A stretch of 64,000 nucleotides of DNA from Aedes albopictus. Lineage: Eukaryota > Arthropoda > Insecta > Diptera > Culicidae. Below the pieces are notes generated by a model that was not told where the DNA came from, made no database searches, and was given only the letters and a program-made list of their open reading frames with translations. Within the stretch, counting starts at the first letter, position 1. Each line of letters opens with the position of its first letter. The stretch spans positions 476,371,396-476,435,395 of the forward strand of contig NC_085137.1 of the NCBI RefSeq assembly GCF_035046485.1, given 5' to 3'. Position numbers and translations under genes: made by a program. Shown piece by piece: positions 41,560 through 52,475 of the stretch.

Positions 41560-43055
41560 AGATCATCACATTTTATCAAACGGTCGCCATCATGTGGCTT
41601 GCTCTCTCCACTCTACAGCGGAAGCCTTTGAGGGCCCAAAGGGCATTACTTACTGGATCTGTTAGCCATGTCTTCCGTTTGGTTGTTCTAGATTTACTCA
41701 ATAACTTTCGCATTACCAGTCAATAGTTGTCACAGAATTAATATCATTGACTCCGCGGCACGAAACAGGATTTCCATCGTTTGCCATTGCTTCAAGTTAC
41801 TGATACAAAGAGCTGAAAGTATAAAATGCTCCGTTTGACTAGATCATCGTGGTATTTGAAGCCTGCAGGATCCTGAGAAGTGCAGTGTATACTGCGTAGC
41901 TCGATTCAGTTATAACTTAATGTGCAGGAGGGTTGGACTGGAAATGGTATGCTAGAGAGAGTCTGGCTTTCTCAGACTGAGAAAGCCAGATTCTCCATAA
42001 TAATGAAATAAATGAGTGTTCAGAACCTAAGTCATCATCGTTTCTCGAACTTGGCTTCTAGACTTTTCAGTTTTCAGTCACCTCGGTTTCCGTAGAACAA
42101 TTGAAATGTGCCTGGAAGTAGTTAGGGTTGCTAAACGATGTTTAAGGAACTTTACGTTTTTATATGCATTTTACCCCGCTATTTCCTACTCTTCTTACCA
42201 GTTCACCATCTTCTGCTTACATTATCGCTTAGCAAAAAACATTTGTGCGGGAGCAAAAAGCATCACCAGAATCGATTCAGCTCCTTTCAGTAAATGTTGC
42301 TACAGCGTCACCAACCAAAGCAAACGTTTGTCGCTCGATTGCTAGTTGCAAGCAAGCATCTACCCACTCTCTTGTAACCTACGAAGACGTTTGATTTGAA
42401 TGGTCTGATTCCTGGATCCAACGACGCGACGGACGCCCGACAGCACTTGTTGGAACAACATCTTCCCATCAACACAACAGCGGCAGCAGCAGTAGCTTGA
42501 AGAACAGAAATTAGGGCGTTCTGATTACGGTGCTGGTGGAGTTGAATGCGGTCGTCTCCCGTCATTTGTGTTGCCCGTTAAATGGTCACAAAACTTTCCG
42601 ACAACTCCGGAGTCCTATTCGGTTACGCTCCGAGCTATTTTCGGTAAGTTTAGTTAATTGGATGGAAGTATAAGGTTTTGTGAGGAGAACAAATCGAAAG
42701 TCTACTCTGGCAGTTTTGATGGATTCTTTTGTTATTTGTTCACACAAAATTCAGGGAAGTGCTTGGTCTCGAAGCAATGAACAAATTTGAGACACGAAAT
42801 GTACAAGATCCTGAGGCATTCGAGCAGTAAATTTCAAATTCTCCTGAATTTTGGGCAAACCAATTAAAATATATGCCGAAAGGAGTTATAGCTTTAAAAG
42901 AAAATATTGGTAAATCATTATTTGATTTATGTTTAAAGTTGTACCTCAATAAACCCCAAGAGGTGCGAGAGTGAATCATTTTTGACCACCGGTTTTTTTT
43001 TTCTGAAGCCAGTAGTGAACACGACTTTCACTGATAAAGAATCTTTGTTCTTTAC
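41560..43055. other. Unique-looking DNA; possible non-coding exon
   Basis: No open frame with a domain. A 39-bp palindrome lies at 41957-41995 (GAGAGTCTGGCTTTCTCAG, 1 mismatch). GCTATTTTCGGTAAGTTTAG at 42633 would make a good 5' splice donor after a GC-richer stretch (42390-42640), as expected for a 5' untranslated exon; nothing else supports it. Confidence 0.3.
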
Positions 43056-43059
43056 GGCT

Positions 43060-43225
43060 CAAGTTAGTAGACGTTAGTAAGGAACCACAGTAAGCGAATT
43101 CCTTCACTATCTCGAAGGTATTCCCTTCTGTCATAATACTGCTGCCAAGGCTGGTTCAATCCCGCTTAGCTCCACGGTTTCACCTATCAGCATGTCCGAC
43201 CTTTGCTGCTTCACTTTTCAGGCAG
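43060..43225 (-). pseudogene. RTE-like RT fragment, degenerate
   Basis: The minus strand gives MTEGNTFEIVKEFAYCGSLL preceded by a broken KRD..SLGSSI stretch. This is the region just after the RT core of RTE-like LINEs, equivalent to IDGDEIEAVEEFVYLGSL at 11118-11170. Only about 165 bp survives. Confidence 0.5.
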
Positions 43226-43284
43226 AATATAGTTTCAACGGTAATTCTGCAAAATTATGTAAGCAACAATCTAATTTTCTGCTT

Positions 43285-43455
43285 CTGCTTGCAGTTGAAA
43301 ATATAAGCGATAAAATTTTCATTTCATCGTCAACGTTTTGATCCACGGGGTTGGAACTTCTTCAGGGCTCGAAGATCTCGAAGATCCAAACCCGCAGATG
43401 GAAACGTCGATGATGAAGTAAAAATATCAACGTTTATTTCTTGTGACTGCAAGCC
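43285..43455. repeat. Inverted pair of PLE-end-like sequences
   Basis: The left arm on the minus strand reads CTGAAGAAGTTCCAACCCCG, then TGGATCAAAACGTTGACGAT; the right arm on the plus strand reads GAAGATCCAAACCCGCAGAT, then GGAAACGTCGATGATGAAGT. Both resemble a hammerhead core (CTGANGA, stem, GAAACGTC). GCAGT(T/C)...AAATA words continue the inversion outward. The arms are diverged. Confidence 0.5.
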
Positions 43456-43539
43456 AGAACCATTAAAAGTCCCACCAAGAACTAGTAAACTTAGTAACAA
43501 ATTCTTCAAGATATTTATCCAATTTTTGTCTTCTTCTTT

Positions 43540-45010
43540 ATGAGTTTCAAAAATATTTTTTAAAAGGAATTCTACAACGTATTTGTTTTTTTTTTTATAT
43601 TCAGGAGTAAAACTAGGAGTTTCTGCAGAAACCTAATCAGGGGTTGTTTTTTGGAATACTCCGACAATTTATTCAGGAATAATCTATCAGTATTTCTTTC
43701 GGGATGATCTCTGGAATTCTCTTTTAGACTTCTTCCTTGTAGGATTTTCACGAGTACCTACTTCTAATGTTTTGTCAGCATTTTATTCGAAGTTCATCTC
43801 AGAATTACCTTCAGAAATTCTCCCAGAAGAATAACTTAATTGATAAACTGATCGTTTTTCCTAGATGCACTGAAGCAACAGTAGTTTCTTAGAAAGAATT
43901 GCTAAAGCAACTACTACAGAAATTTTCGAAGAAAATTAAGATGAAATTCTCAAAGAAACACCAAGAGAAATTTCTGCAAAAATCACCTTGAGGAGTCTCT
44001 GAACAATCTACTAGAGGAACTCTGGAACGATTTCTGAAGTAACCCCTTGAGAAAATTTTGAAGGATTTTCCAGATAAACTATTGTCAAAACTCATGGAAA
44101 AAATCGAAGAAACTCCTCCAAGAGTTCCTGATTAAATTCATAGAAAATTTTTTGGGATAATTATAGATGGAACACCAGCAGGAATCCCCGAAGGAGCTCC
44201 AGGAGAAATATCTGCCGGCAAAAAACTCCGACAATAATATCTGCTTGACTTCCTGGAGATACATAAACTTCTCAAGGAATCCTTGAAGGAATAGTGTAAG
44301 ATGAAAATGGAGTTTGAGGCGCTTTCCAAGAGATTGAGGGGGAGGGAGAAGTGTTTAGACTGTTTGAGGTAACGCTTTGGAATCTAACAGCCTGTGAATT
44401 TATAATTCATCCCTGTAGGGTTTTCTTAAGAACTTTAACGAGTTTTTCTAGATTTTCTCCTGACATTGCTAAAAAAAAGTGTTTTGTCAGCATTTCTTCC
44501 GAATTTCATCTCAATTTAAAAACTAAAGGTTTCTCCTAGATTCAGTGCTACAGAAATTTCTAATGGAACTGCTAGAGAAATTTTCGAAGTAACTTTCAAA
44601 AAGAATTCAAAGGAATGCCTAGAGAAATATAAAAAAAATCGATGAGAAGTGTCTGAAAAATCTACTACAGTACTCTGGAACGATTTCTGAAGTAACTCCT
44701 TAAGACAGATTTTGAAAGGAGTTTCCAGATAAACTATTGTGAAAAATCCTGGAAAAAAATCCAAGGAAATCCTCCTAGAATTCCATGGTGAATTCATTGA
44801 GAATTTGTTCAAGAGACTTCTACAATAATTCTAGAAGTAACACCAGCAGGAATCCCTGAAGGAGCTCCAGAAAAATTGTAGGCATGTAGGCAAAAACTCC
44901 GACAACAACCTACTACAGATACTGATGCAATAATTACTTTAGCAGTTTCTAAAAATAACTCTGGGCTTTTCCTTTGAAAAACTTGAACCGAAGAAATTCT
45001 TGAAAGAATA
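43540..45010. repeat. Degenerate GAAATTTC repeats with 0.65-0.7-kb duplication
   Basis: Words recur at an offset of about 650-710 bp: TCTGGAACGATTTCTGAAGT (44021 and 44674), CACCAGCAGGAATCC (44173 and 44841), TTTGTCAGCATTT (43771 and 44483), CAGATAAACTATTGT. This indicates a diverged tandem duplication of about 43.7-44.3 kb. The frames here are repeat by-products. Confidence 0.65.
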
Positions 45011-45234
45011 GTTTAAAATTAAAACTCAATTAAAGTTGGTTAACAGTATAAATAGTAGAGTAAACATAGACCCGCGTGAGATGAATCCATTGTATCCAAA
45101 CGAACTGTCAAAATCTGTATCCAAACGAACATGACGTCACGATTTGGACAACATAAATGGAGCACATGACGTCATATTCAATCGGGGGAAATGAGGGAGA
45201 AAGGGAAGTGTTGTGATTGTCTTGGAATCTGGGC

Positions 45235-45860
45235 ACATGTGAACCCTTTTAAGACCCCACTGAAACGCATTGAAATGCCCTCAATCACCTCTGAAATCCC
45301 CTGAAATCTCGTAAAACTCTTCTTAGAGACTATGAAGTCCCCCAAAACCACTTTAAAACCTTTTGAAATGCTGGAACGCTTCGAAACGCCCTGACACGTA
45401 TAGCCACGCCTTGTAACGACTCTCGAACCCCCTGTAGTTCCTCTGAAACCACCGTGAAGCTCAATTGAGAACCTGTGAAGCCCTTTATTAGATCTCTAAA
45501 ATATTCTGAAACGAATTGAAACGCCTTGCAATCCCTCTGCCTGAAAGCTCTCCTGTGAGGCCCCCTAAAACTTCTGCAAAATGTCCTGTAACGTCTTGAA
45601 ATTAATTGTAACACCTCTGAAAATCCCGTAAAGCTTACTCAAGAGGCTTTGCAGTCGCCCAAAGGCTCTCCAAAACCTCTTAAAGTGCCTCTGTAACCCC
45701 CGTAAAGCTACTCTGAGAGCCTGCGAAAATCCTTCTTAAATCTCATGAAAGAGCCTTTGAAGCCCTCTAAAATCCTCTGAAACCTTCTGAAACGCCTTGA
45801 AACGCTTCTGAATAACCCCCTGAAGCTCCCTTAAATGCCATTTGTAACCTCACATGACTC
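45235..45860. repeat. CCTCTGAAACSCCTTGAAACG degenerate repeat
   Basis: Short units (CTGAAACGCCTTGAAACG, CTCTGAAACC, AAAGCTCCC) with a loose 10-12-bp step. The strand is A/C-rich. Confidence 0.7.
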
Positions 45861-45879
45861 CCCCTTTTAAGTCTCCCAA

Positions 45880-46560
45880 TGTGGTTTTTGTGGTCGTGTG
45901 GTTGAGGTGATCAGTCGTCTGGCCGTTTCGTATTTCGTATCAACTTTGACGAAAATGAAATTCTTCTTTGTATTGAGATTATCGAGATACATAGTTCACT
46001 GTCAAATAGTTCTTAATGTCTTGAAAAACCTCTCCTATGTCGAAATTCTTCTATGTGATTCTCGAGAGAATTTCTTAGAGTCACTAGCGCGTTGAAATCC
46101 TTATCAACTTTGCTGAAGAAAAAAAATATTCTATTTTGTGGAAGATATCGGCTGGAAGTTCTTGGACTTACAGATATATGTTGTACGACGTTGCACATCG
46201 AAGATCGCAAGGCCGAAACAAACTTAAAACGATGGTCATTTTGAAAGTATATGTCGTTTTTGGCATGCACACTGAAGACTGCAAGCCCGAAATTCTTTTA
46301 TATATTCAGATTCTCGAGATACATTAGTTTAGAATTTTCAAGAGTCGCTATCGCCATGTAGCGGAGATATTCAGTATCAATTTGTTCATTATCGGAAACT
46401 TCTTGATGCCTTATCAACTCTACTGAAAATGAAATTGTTCTATGTGGTCTGATTATCGAAATACAGAAGATAAAAATTTCTAAGAGTCACTGGCGCATCC
46501 TAGTGGATAAACCTAAATTCAAATAGTTCATTATCGGATAGCTCTTGACTTGGACATCCA
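45880..46560. repeat. Two to three diverged ~250-bp units
   Basis: ATCGAGATACATAGTT / CTCGAGATACATTAGTTTAG, TTCTTAGAGTCACTAGCGCG / AGAGTCGCTATCGCC / AAGAGTCACTGGCGCATCC and CTTATCAACTTTGCTGAAGA / CTTATCAACTCTACTGAAAA recur in order. The class is not recognised. Confidence 0.5.
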
Positions 46561-46571
46561 GACCACCTATA

Positions 46572-46783
46572 GAGTCTGGGACCATTTGGGCAGGAGCACC
46601 TATTTCGGGCACTTGCTGCAATAATTCAGTCAATTTTGAACCGATAGACTTGATTTTTGAGACACGATCAGATACGCACAGTATCTAGCCATGTTCAAAA
46701 ATTCAAGTCAATCGGTTTGAAGTTTACTGAGTTATAGCAGCAAGTGCCCAAAATAGGTGCTCCGTCCAAATGGTCCCAGACCC
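46572..46783. mobile_element. 212-bp MITE (GAGTCTGGGACCATTTGG ends)
   Basis: GAGTCTGGGACCATTTGGGC and the complement GGGTCTGGGACCATTTGGAC; the arms also share GGAGCACCTATTTYGGGCAC. TA flanks both sides (46570-46571, 46784-46785). Confidence 0.8.
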
Positions 46784-46849
46784 TACTACACTTAATGTTC
46801 ACAGCGCGAACGTGACGGTATTTTCAATGGCTGTTGACGCAACACCTAG

Positions 46850-47342
46850 GCACTGCCCATAAACTACGTAGACTCATTTTCAAAAAGACACTTCACACTG
46901 TCTTCAGCCAGAAGCTGTAGACAAAACATAAGGCCGGAACAAATCTCATTTTCTTCTTTTGTCACTTTGGTCGTTGACTCGTCAAGAGGGGGAATGATAA
47001 ATAATAAACGAATTTGATGAAAAATTACCCAAACAATTAGGCAAAATCGTCAAACTCATCGGATTTATTAAGAAATTTTCTCGACGACTCTAATTTCACT
47101 TAATTTTTTTTTTTAATTTCCTAAATAGTTTATTTGTGTCCCCCCTCAAAATGTCAAATTCCGACAAAAAATTTCCGAAGGGGGGTGACATTCGAGAAAA
47201 TCGAAATTTGTGTCAGCCTAACTTACACTAAACAACGGACACCCCAACCCCCTCACCCCTCGTAGAATTTTGTTCACATAAAACTTTCGAAACAACACCC
47301 CCCTTCCCCTCAGAGTTTACGTAGTTTATAAACAGGCCGCTT
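46850..47342. mobile_element. About 490-bp MITE (CATAAACTACGTAGACTC ends)
   Basis: GCCCATAAACTACGTAGACT at the left and, in complement, GTTTATAAACTACGTAAACT at the right. Poly-C/CCCCCTTCCCC blocks lie near the right end. Exact ends and duplication are uncertain. Confidence 0.6.
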
Positions 47343-47416
47343 TCAACGCAAAATGTTAAATGGTCATTAGCGCCGCTAATTGGAACAAATTGGGTATGTG
47401 TGCCATCAGTAATCCT

Positions 47417-47602
47417 AGTGGAGCGGACCTGGTGTGATGGTTAGAACACTTGACTATCACGCCGAGGACCTGGGATCGAATCCCACTCCCGACAAACTCG
47501 CAAAAATGTGAGTTCTTCCTTCGGAAGGGAAGTAAAGCGTGGGTCCCGAGACGAACTAGCCTAGGGCTGAAAATCTCGTTAATACAGATAAAAAAAAAAA
47601 AA
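47417..47602 (+). mobile_element. SINE family A, full-length copy
   Basis: GTGGAGCGGACCTGGTGTGA, GAACACTTGACTATCACGCC, GGGATCGAATCCCACTCCCG, GAGTTCTTCCTTCGGAAGGG, GGGTCCCGAGACGAACTAGC, poly-A. ATCAGTAATCCT at 47405-47416 and 47603-47614 is the target duplication. Best copy for a consensus. Confidence 0.9.
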
Positions 47603-48500
47603 ATCAGTAATCCTTCGCTCCCATAGTCATCCTATTTGAAAACAAGCGATTACTGCACCGATTGATTCCGTTCTTTTTGTTTTTATGGGTGATCATTTCT
47701 AACAAAAAATACAAAAATAAGAAACAAAACAAACAGCGCTTCAATCCTTTGTTTTTCGTAGGATGAAAATGGGAGCCACATGCTTAAGAAGGGAACCAAT
47801 ATCCTATGTATTAAATTATGAACTAAAAATAACTTTCGCTTCGCTGCTGAGCTTCGCGTCCTATTGTCTACTAGGAATTTTCCACTTGCAAACAGCTCAA
47901 ACAGCACACTGCTGGATGCGGGCTTTTCAGTGCACAATGGGTCTAGAGTCGTATTTACGAAGATAAAAATGATCCTGCCAAGTTCCGTCATTTCTTTTTT
48001 TTGCATTATTGTGAAATGAGTACGGTCACTTTAGTGTGGCTTATCCAAAAATCTGCTGATTAATTATTCTCTACACAATTTCAAAATGTTCTACAAAGTT
48101 GTAGCAAATTCGCAAAAAAAAACAGTCAAATGATTAGAATTTTTCGAAAAGTTTTCAATAAATTGCAACTTCTTTTTCCTTTGTACATATTTTAGTCGAG
48201 TCCAACGGTACATGACGACGAATACATTAGCCATAAACTTTCAAAATTTAATTAAATTCGGTTCGCTTAATCATAAGGTACAATAATTTGATAAACGGAA
48301 GTCAAATAATAGGTATTCTACTAGACGGGCTCTTATATCGTGTAGAGTTAATCAGTCAAGCCCAAATTTGTACCAATTATATTCAACTTATTGAGGAACA
48401 AGTAATCAAAATTTGAATAGTTTTGGTGGACATTATTAAAGGTTACAACTTGCTAAAAATGTTTTAGGAAATTTATAAAACTTGCATGCTTTTGTATATG

Positions 48501-49302
48501 CCACTAGGCGGCGCTAGAGGTCAAGCAAATTTTAAATTTCATATATCTCAGAACTCTGGTCACTTACAAAGTTGGTGTCTTCGACAATGTTGTTCGGTAG
48601 GTCAAGGACTTACAGGCAGTGCTGGCAATTTCATTTCGTCATATCTAAATTCAACTACCTACAGCTCATTTTAGAAGCTGAACCTGAGAATATGGTAAAT
48701 GAAAAACTTGTGCGGCTAGACCAGTTCTGCAAGAAAGTCACGGAAAAATTACTATTTTTCGAATATTTGAGGTAAATGTCACGGACTACCTTTGAAAAAT
48801 GCCAAATGATATTCATGGTGAATATAATTTGGCATTTTTCAAAGATAGTCCGTGACATTTACTTTAAATACTCGAAAAATTGCGGGTTTTCCGTGACTTT
48901 CTTGCAGAACTGGTCTAGCCGCACAAGTTTTTCATTTACCATATTCTCATGTTCAGCTTCTAAAATGAGCTGTAGGTGATTGAATTTAGATATGACGAAA
49001 TGAATTTTTCAGCGCTGATTACAGGTAATGGTCCACTTGTTTTGAAATTTCGCCACTAGGAAGCGCTAGTTACATATTTGCAAAATGATTTTGTTTTCTT
49101 TGAACGCATTTAAGTCAAGTCAAAGGTTTTTCAAAGAGCTATGTATTAGTCATAAACGAAATTTCGAAACAAGTGGACCATCAACTGTAAGCGCTTGACT
49201 AACTGAATAACATTGACAAAGACACCAACTTTCTAAGTGGTGAGAGTCATGAGCTATAAGAAATTTAAAATTTGCTTGACCTCTGGTGCCGCTTATTGGT
49301 GG
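48501..49302. repeat. Long imperfect palindrome inside the 1.6-kb element
   Basis: Left arm from CCACTAGGCGGCGCTAGAGG through GGTCAAGCAAATTTTAAATT, AGTTGGTGTCTTCGACAATG, GAAAAACTTGTGCGGCTAGA; right arm is the complement. The inner hinge GCCAAAT/ATTTGGC is centred at 48817. The right arm is about 170 bp longer because of the insertion at 49028-49181. Confidence 0.85.
49028..49181. mobile_element. 154-bp foldback nested in the palindrome's right arm
   Basis: ATGGTCCACTTGTTTTGAAA and its complement TTTCGAAACAAGTGGACCAT are the ends. Removing it restores the arm (CAGCGCTG...CTGTAAG) to match the left arm. GCCACTAGGAAGCGCTAG inside it echoes the outer palindrome's end word. Confidence 0.75.
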
Positions 49303-49614
49303 AATTTCTAATTATACGATCCATCACCATCCATCATGAAATCGTAAATAAAATTATTAGAAAGCAGTTTTTTGAATCAGTTTTACCAGATGAACCACTT
49401 TAACATAACAATAATGGGGAATAGGGTCAACAATTAAAAAGAATCTTTCTAAAACACAATATGTGTCTTAAACCTAAAGTTTAAGCTTAGCCAGTTTTGT
49501 CTTCGTAAATACGGCTCTAAGCCCATTGTGCAGTGTGGCTGCTGTATCACTTCCATCACCAAGCCACGTTTGTGTTGTTAATGATGGCTTTCAGCCTCTC
49601 GTCTATCCATGTAC

Positions 49615-49700
49615 AGTTGTAGCCATTCTGGTTAGAGCGCAGGGTACTGTGTATCACCATTATAGTGTCTCAGTTCGATTCCCGCCGCCGCTCTATTTGT
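49615..49700 (+). mobile_element. tRNA-like SINE fragment
   Basis: GTAGCCATTCTGGTTAGAGC (A-box part) and CAGTTCGATTCCCGCC (B-box part). No tail or duplication identified. Confidence 0.5.
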
Positions 49701-49704
49701 TTTT

Positions 49705-50210
49705 AAACATGTTTTGGTAATTGATGCCGCCGCTGCTGCCATGCTAGTCTAAAAATAGAACAAATAATGAGAAACCAGTGCGACAGAGCACACGCACACA
49801 TGCGAATTTTTCCTTTTCCAGATTTTAGGAAGCCAATACAATTTTTGGTATACTGCCACCTTCCAATTTTTGTATTTGCAAAGCCTTAATACAATATTTG
49901 TATATGTTTCATACCCAATTGTATTAGAATCTGCCAATCTCCGGTTGCGTGTAGCCCTTTTTTCCCCATAGTAATCGCAAAAGATACCGATCTCAAAATA
50001 GATCACTGGGCGTAAATGAGTTATGTTTTTGAATTTGTTACACCTTGCTCGTGATTCAACGCTAAAAGCAACTCACCATGACTCTTATATAATCATCAAG
50101 ACTGAGCACGTTGAAGTTGAAGAATCAGCCCTTGATCTGCCCTGCACTTTCTTTTGTCGATTGATCACTAACCGATCATGTACCTCTGCCGGTTCCAGTC
50201 CATGAATACT
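49705..50210. other. No gene recognised
   Basis: Short frames only; ends at the 3' end of the minus-strand RTE-like copy. Confidence 0.4.
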
Positions 50211-50214
50211 TTGA

Positions 50215-51445
50215 ATTGGTACTTACTTAGCTTACCGATCAGGCTAAGGCCGGGGTGGCCTCTGCTGTATATAGTAGCCGTCTCCATTCCACTCGGTCCA
50301 TGGCTGTTTGTCTCCAGTTCCGCACTCTGCGTAGGATCCGCAGATCGTCCTCCACTTGGTCGATCCACCTAGCTCGCTGCGCTCCACGTCTTCTTGTGCC
50401 GGTCGGATGACTCTCGAGAGCCATTTAAGTCGGGTTGCTATCCGACAGCCTGATGACGTGACCCGTCCACCGTAGCCTTCCGATTTTCGCGGTATGGACG
50501 ATGGTTGGTTCTCTCAGCAGCTGATGCAGCTCGTGGTTCATTGGCCTTCTCCAAGTCCCATCTTCGATCTGCACTCCGCCGTAGCTGGTACGCAACACCT
50601 TCCGTTCGAAAACTGCAAGGGCGCGTTGGTCCTCTGCACGTAGAGTCCATGTTTCGTGCCCATAGAGAACTACCAGTCTAATCAGCGTTTTGTAGATCAT
50701 TCACTTCGTGTTACGGCGAACTTTATTCGATCGTAGAGTTCTGCGGAGTCCAAAGTAAGGACGATTTCCTGCCACAATGCGTATCTGAATTTCTCTGCTG
50801 GTGTCGCTGTCGGCGGTCACCAGTGAGCCCAAGTACACGAATTCTTCAACCACCTTGATTTCATCACCGTCGAAATAATTTTGGGGTGGCGGGCATGATG
50901 ATTCCTCCCTAGAGCCCTTTGTCATCATGTACTTTGTCTTCGACACATTAATGACTAATCCGATTCGCCTGGCTTCATTCTTTAGTCGGATGTACGTTTC
51001 CGCCATCGTCTCAAATTTACGAGTTATAATATCAATATCATCAGCGAAACCAAGCAGCTGAACGGACTTCGTGAAAATCGTTCGACTCGTGTTTATCCCC
51101 GCTCTCCTAATTATAATTTTATAAACCCCTTTAAAGCATTGTTGAACAGTAAGCACGTAACCTGCTGCGAGATTCGAAGGGATTCGCACATCACTCGATC
51201 CATCGTCGCCTTGATCAACTGTATCAGTTTATCCGGGAATCCGTATTCGTGCATAATCTGCCATAGCTGTTCTCGATCGATTGTATCATACGCCGATTTG
51301 AAATCGATGAACAAGTGATGTATGTGCACGTTGTATTCGCGGCATTTCTGCTACACCTGGCGGATGGCGAGCATTTGGTCCGTTGTAGCGCGTTCACCCA
51401 TGAATCCAGCCTGATATTGCCCCACGAACTCTCTTGCAATCGGTG
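50215..51445 (-). pseudogene. RTE-like LINE copy 3, 5'-truncated and broken
   Basis: Same family as 10505-11775. On the minus strand: HHLFIDFKSAYDTIDREQLW (51320-51260), then a deletion/rearrangement removing the GLRQGDS motif (about 51190-51120), LLGFADDIDIITRK (about 51055-51014), GLVINVSKTKYMM, VEEFVYLGSLVTAD, LVVLYGHETWTLRAEDQRAL, GRLRWTGHVIRLS and GTRRRGAQRARWIDQVEDDL. Frame breaks lie near 51190, 50700 and 50425. The tail is TAAG-type repeats at 50215-50232. It begins at CACCGATTGCAAG, as in the first copy. Confidence 0.85.
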
Positions 51446-51601
51446 AGAGAGTACTTATAGTTACTGAACATGTTTTGGAAGCTTTGAAAAACTTCTACAC
51501 CACTTATATAATTCTTAAGCCCCTGGCCTGATGTAATATACAATAAATAACCACTTTTCAGAAGAAGTGATTTGAATTACAACGAATGAGGTATTGCTTA
51601 A

Positions 51602-51685
51602 CCCCTTCGGGACGACTTTTTTCACCTACCTCGCCGCTGTAGAACGCATCAGCGAGGTGCAAATGACCCAGCCGTCCTGAAAGGG
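51602..51685. mobile_element. 84-bp piggyBac-like MITE, TTAA duplication
   Basis: TTAA at 51598-51601 and 51686-51689. Ends are CCCCTTCGGGACG and CGTCCTGAAAGGG (complement CCCTTTCAGGACG). CCC ends next to TTAA fit piggyBac-derived MITEs. Confidence 0.75.
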
Positions 51686-51689
51686 TTAA

Positions 51690-52473
51690 AGCGAGGTTTT
51701 GCAATTTTTGTTCCTCCTGACCCAGACGTCCACCTGAATGAAACTGTCTACTTGGCTCCAATGTTTGAGGCACCCAGCATAAATGAAACTACAACTAATA
51801 ATGAAGTGAACCTCAAAATTTCACTGAAAAATATTGATGTTTGTGTCTTTGCCAGCGGTTTGACATTTTGTCGTAAGTCCCGTAGCCTATGGGTTAAAAG
51901 TAGGTAACATGACAGCTTTCAAAATTAAATTTACGAAAAACTCGTTTCCACGCAACGCAACGTTCAATAATAAAGCACAAAAATCCTAAGGCAGGCAGTG
52001 TGTGTTGTAATACAAAAAGATACATGGTTTCAACTTTCGGGATTGTAACATTAATATGCAACTCGCATTTGAACTTTACAAAATACTCGATTTAGGTAAG
52101 CTTTCACACCAAGAGTAAAAAAAAAGTTATCCGGAAACGAGTTCCCGCTCCCGGAGATGGGTTCATCAAATCACTAATGCGGAATTGAATCGAATAATGT
52201 TACCATCCATTCTCTCGGTCCATTTGATGGCACGTACCATTTCAATCAGATCGCCCCGCCATAAATTTCAAAAAGTGATTTCAACTGTATGAATTTCACA
52301 TCATTGCCATTCGTATCAGCATCAAAGATGGGAGGGAAAAAATCGAACATCAAACGAAGTTGATTCCGTAATAGCAGCAACACGAATTACATAGTCAAAT
52401 CGTAATCAGCTATATTTCAGAGCCGGCTCGTTTCACATCGGGGGAAGGGAAGTTGATGGACCAGACAACGAGG
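51690..52473. other. No gene recognised
   Basis: AT-rich with no open frame beyond 71 residues and no visible repeats. Confidence 0.4.
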
Positions 52474-52475
52474 TA

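Larger units (their letters stand above)
47928..49535. mobile_element. 1.6-kb element, CASTGCACAATGGG ends
   Basis: CAGTGCACAATGGGTCTAGA at 47928 is complemented by TCTAAGCCCATTGTGCAGTG at 49535; the homology extends about 40 bp (CGTATTTACGAAGA). It contains a large palindrome (48501-49302). No transposase frame and no clear target duplication. Confidence 0.6.
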
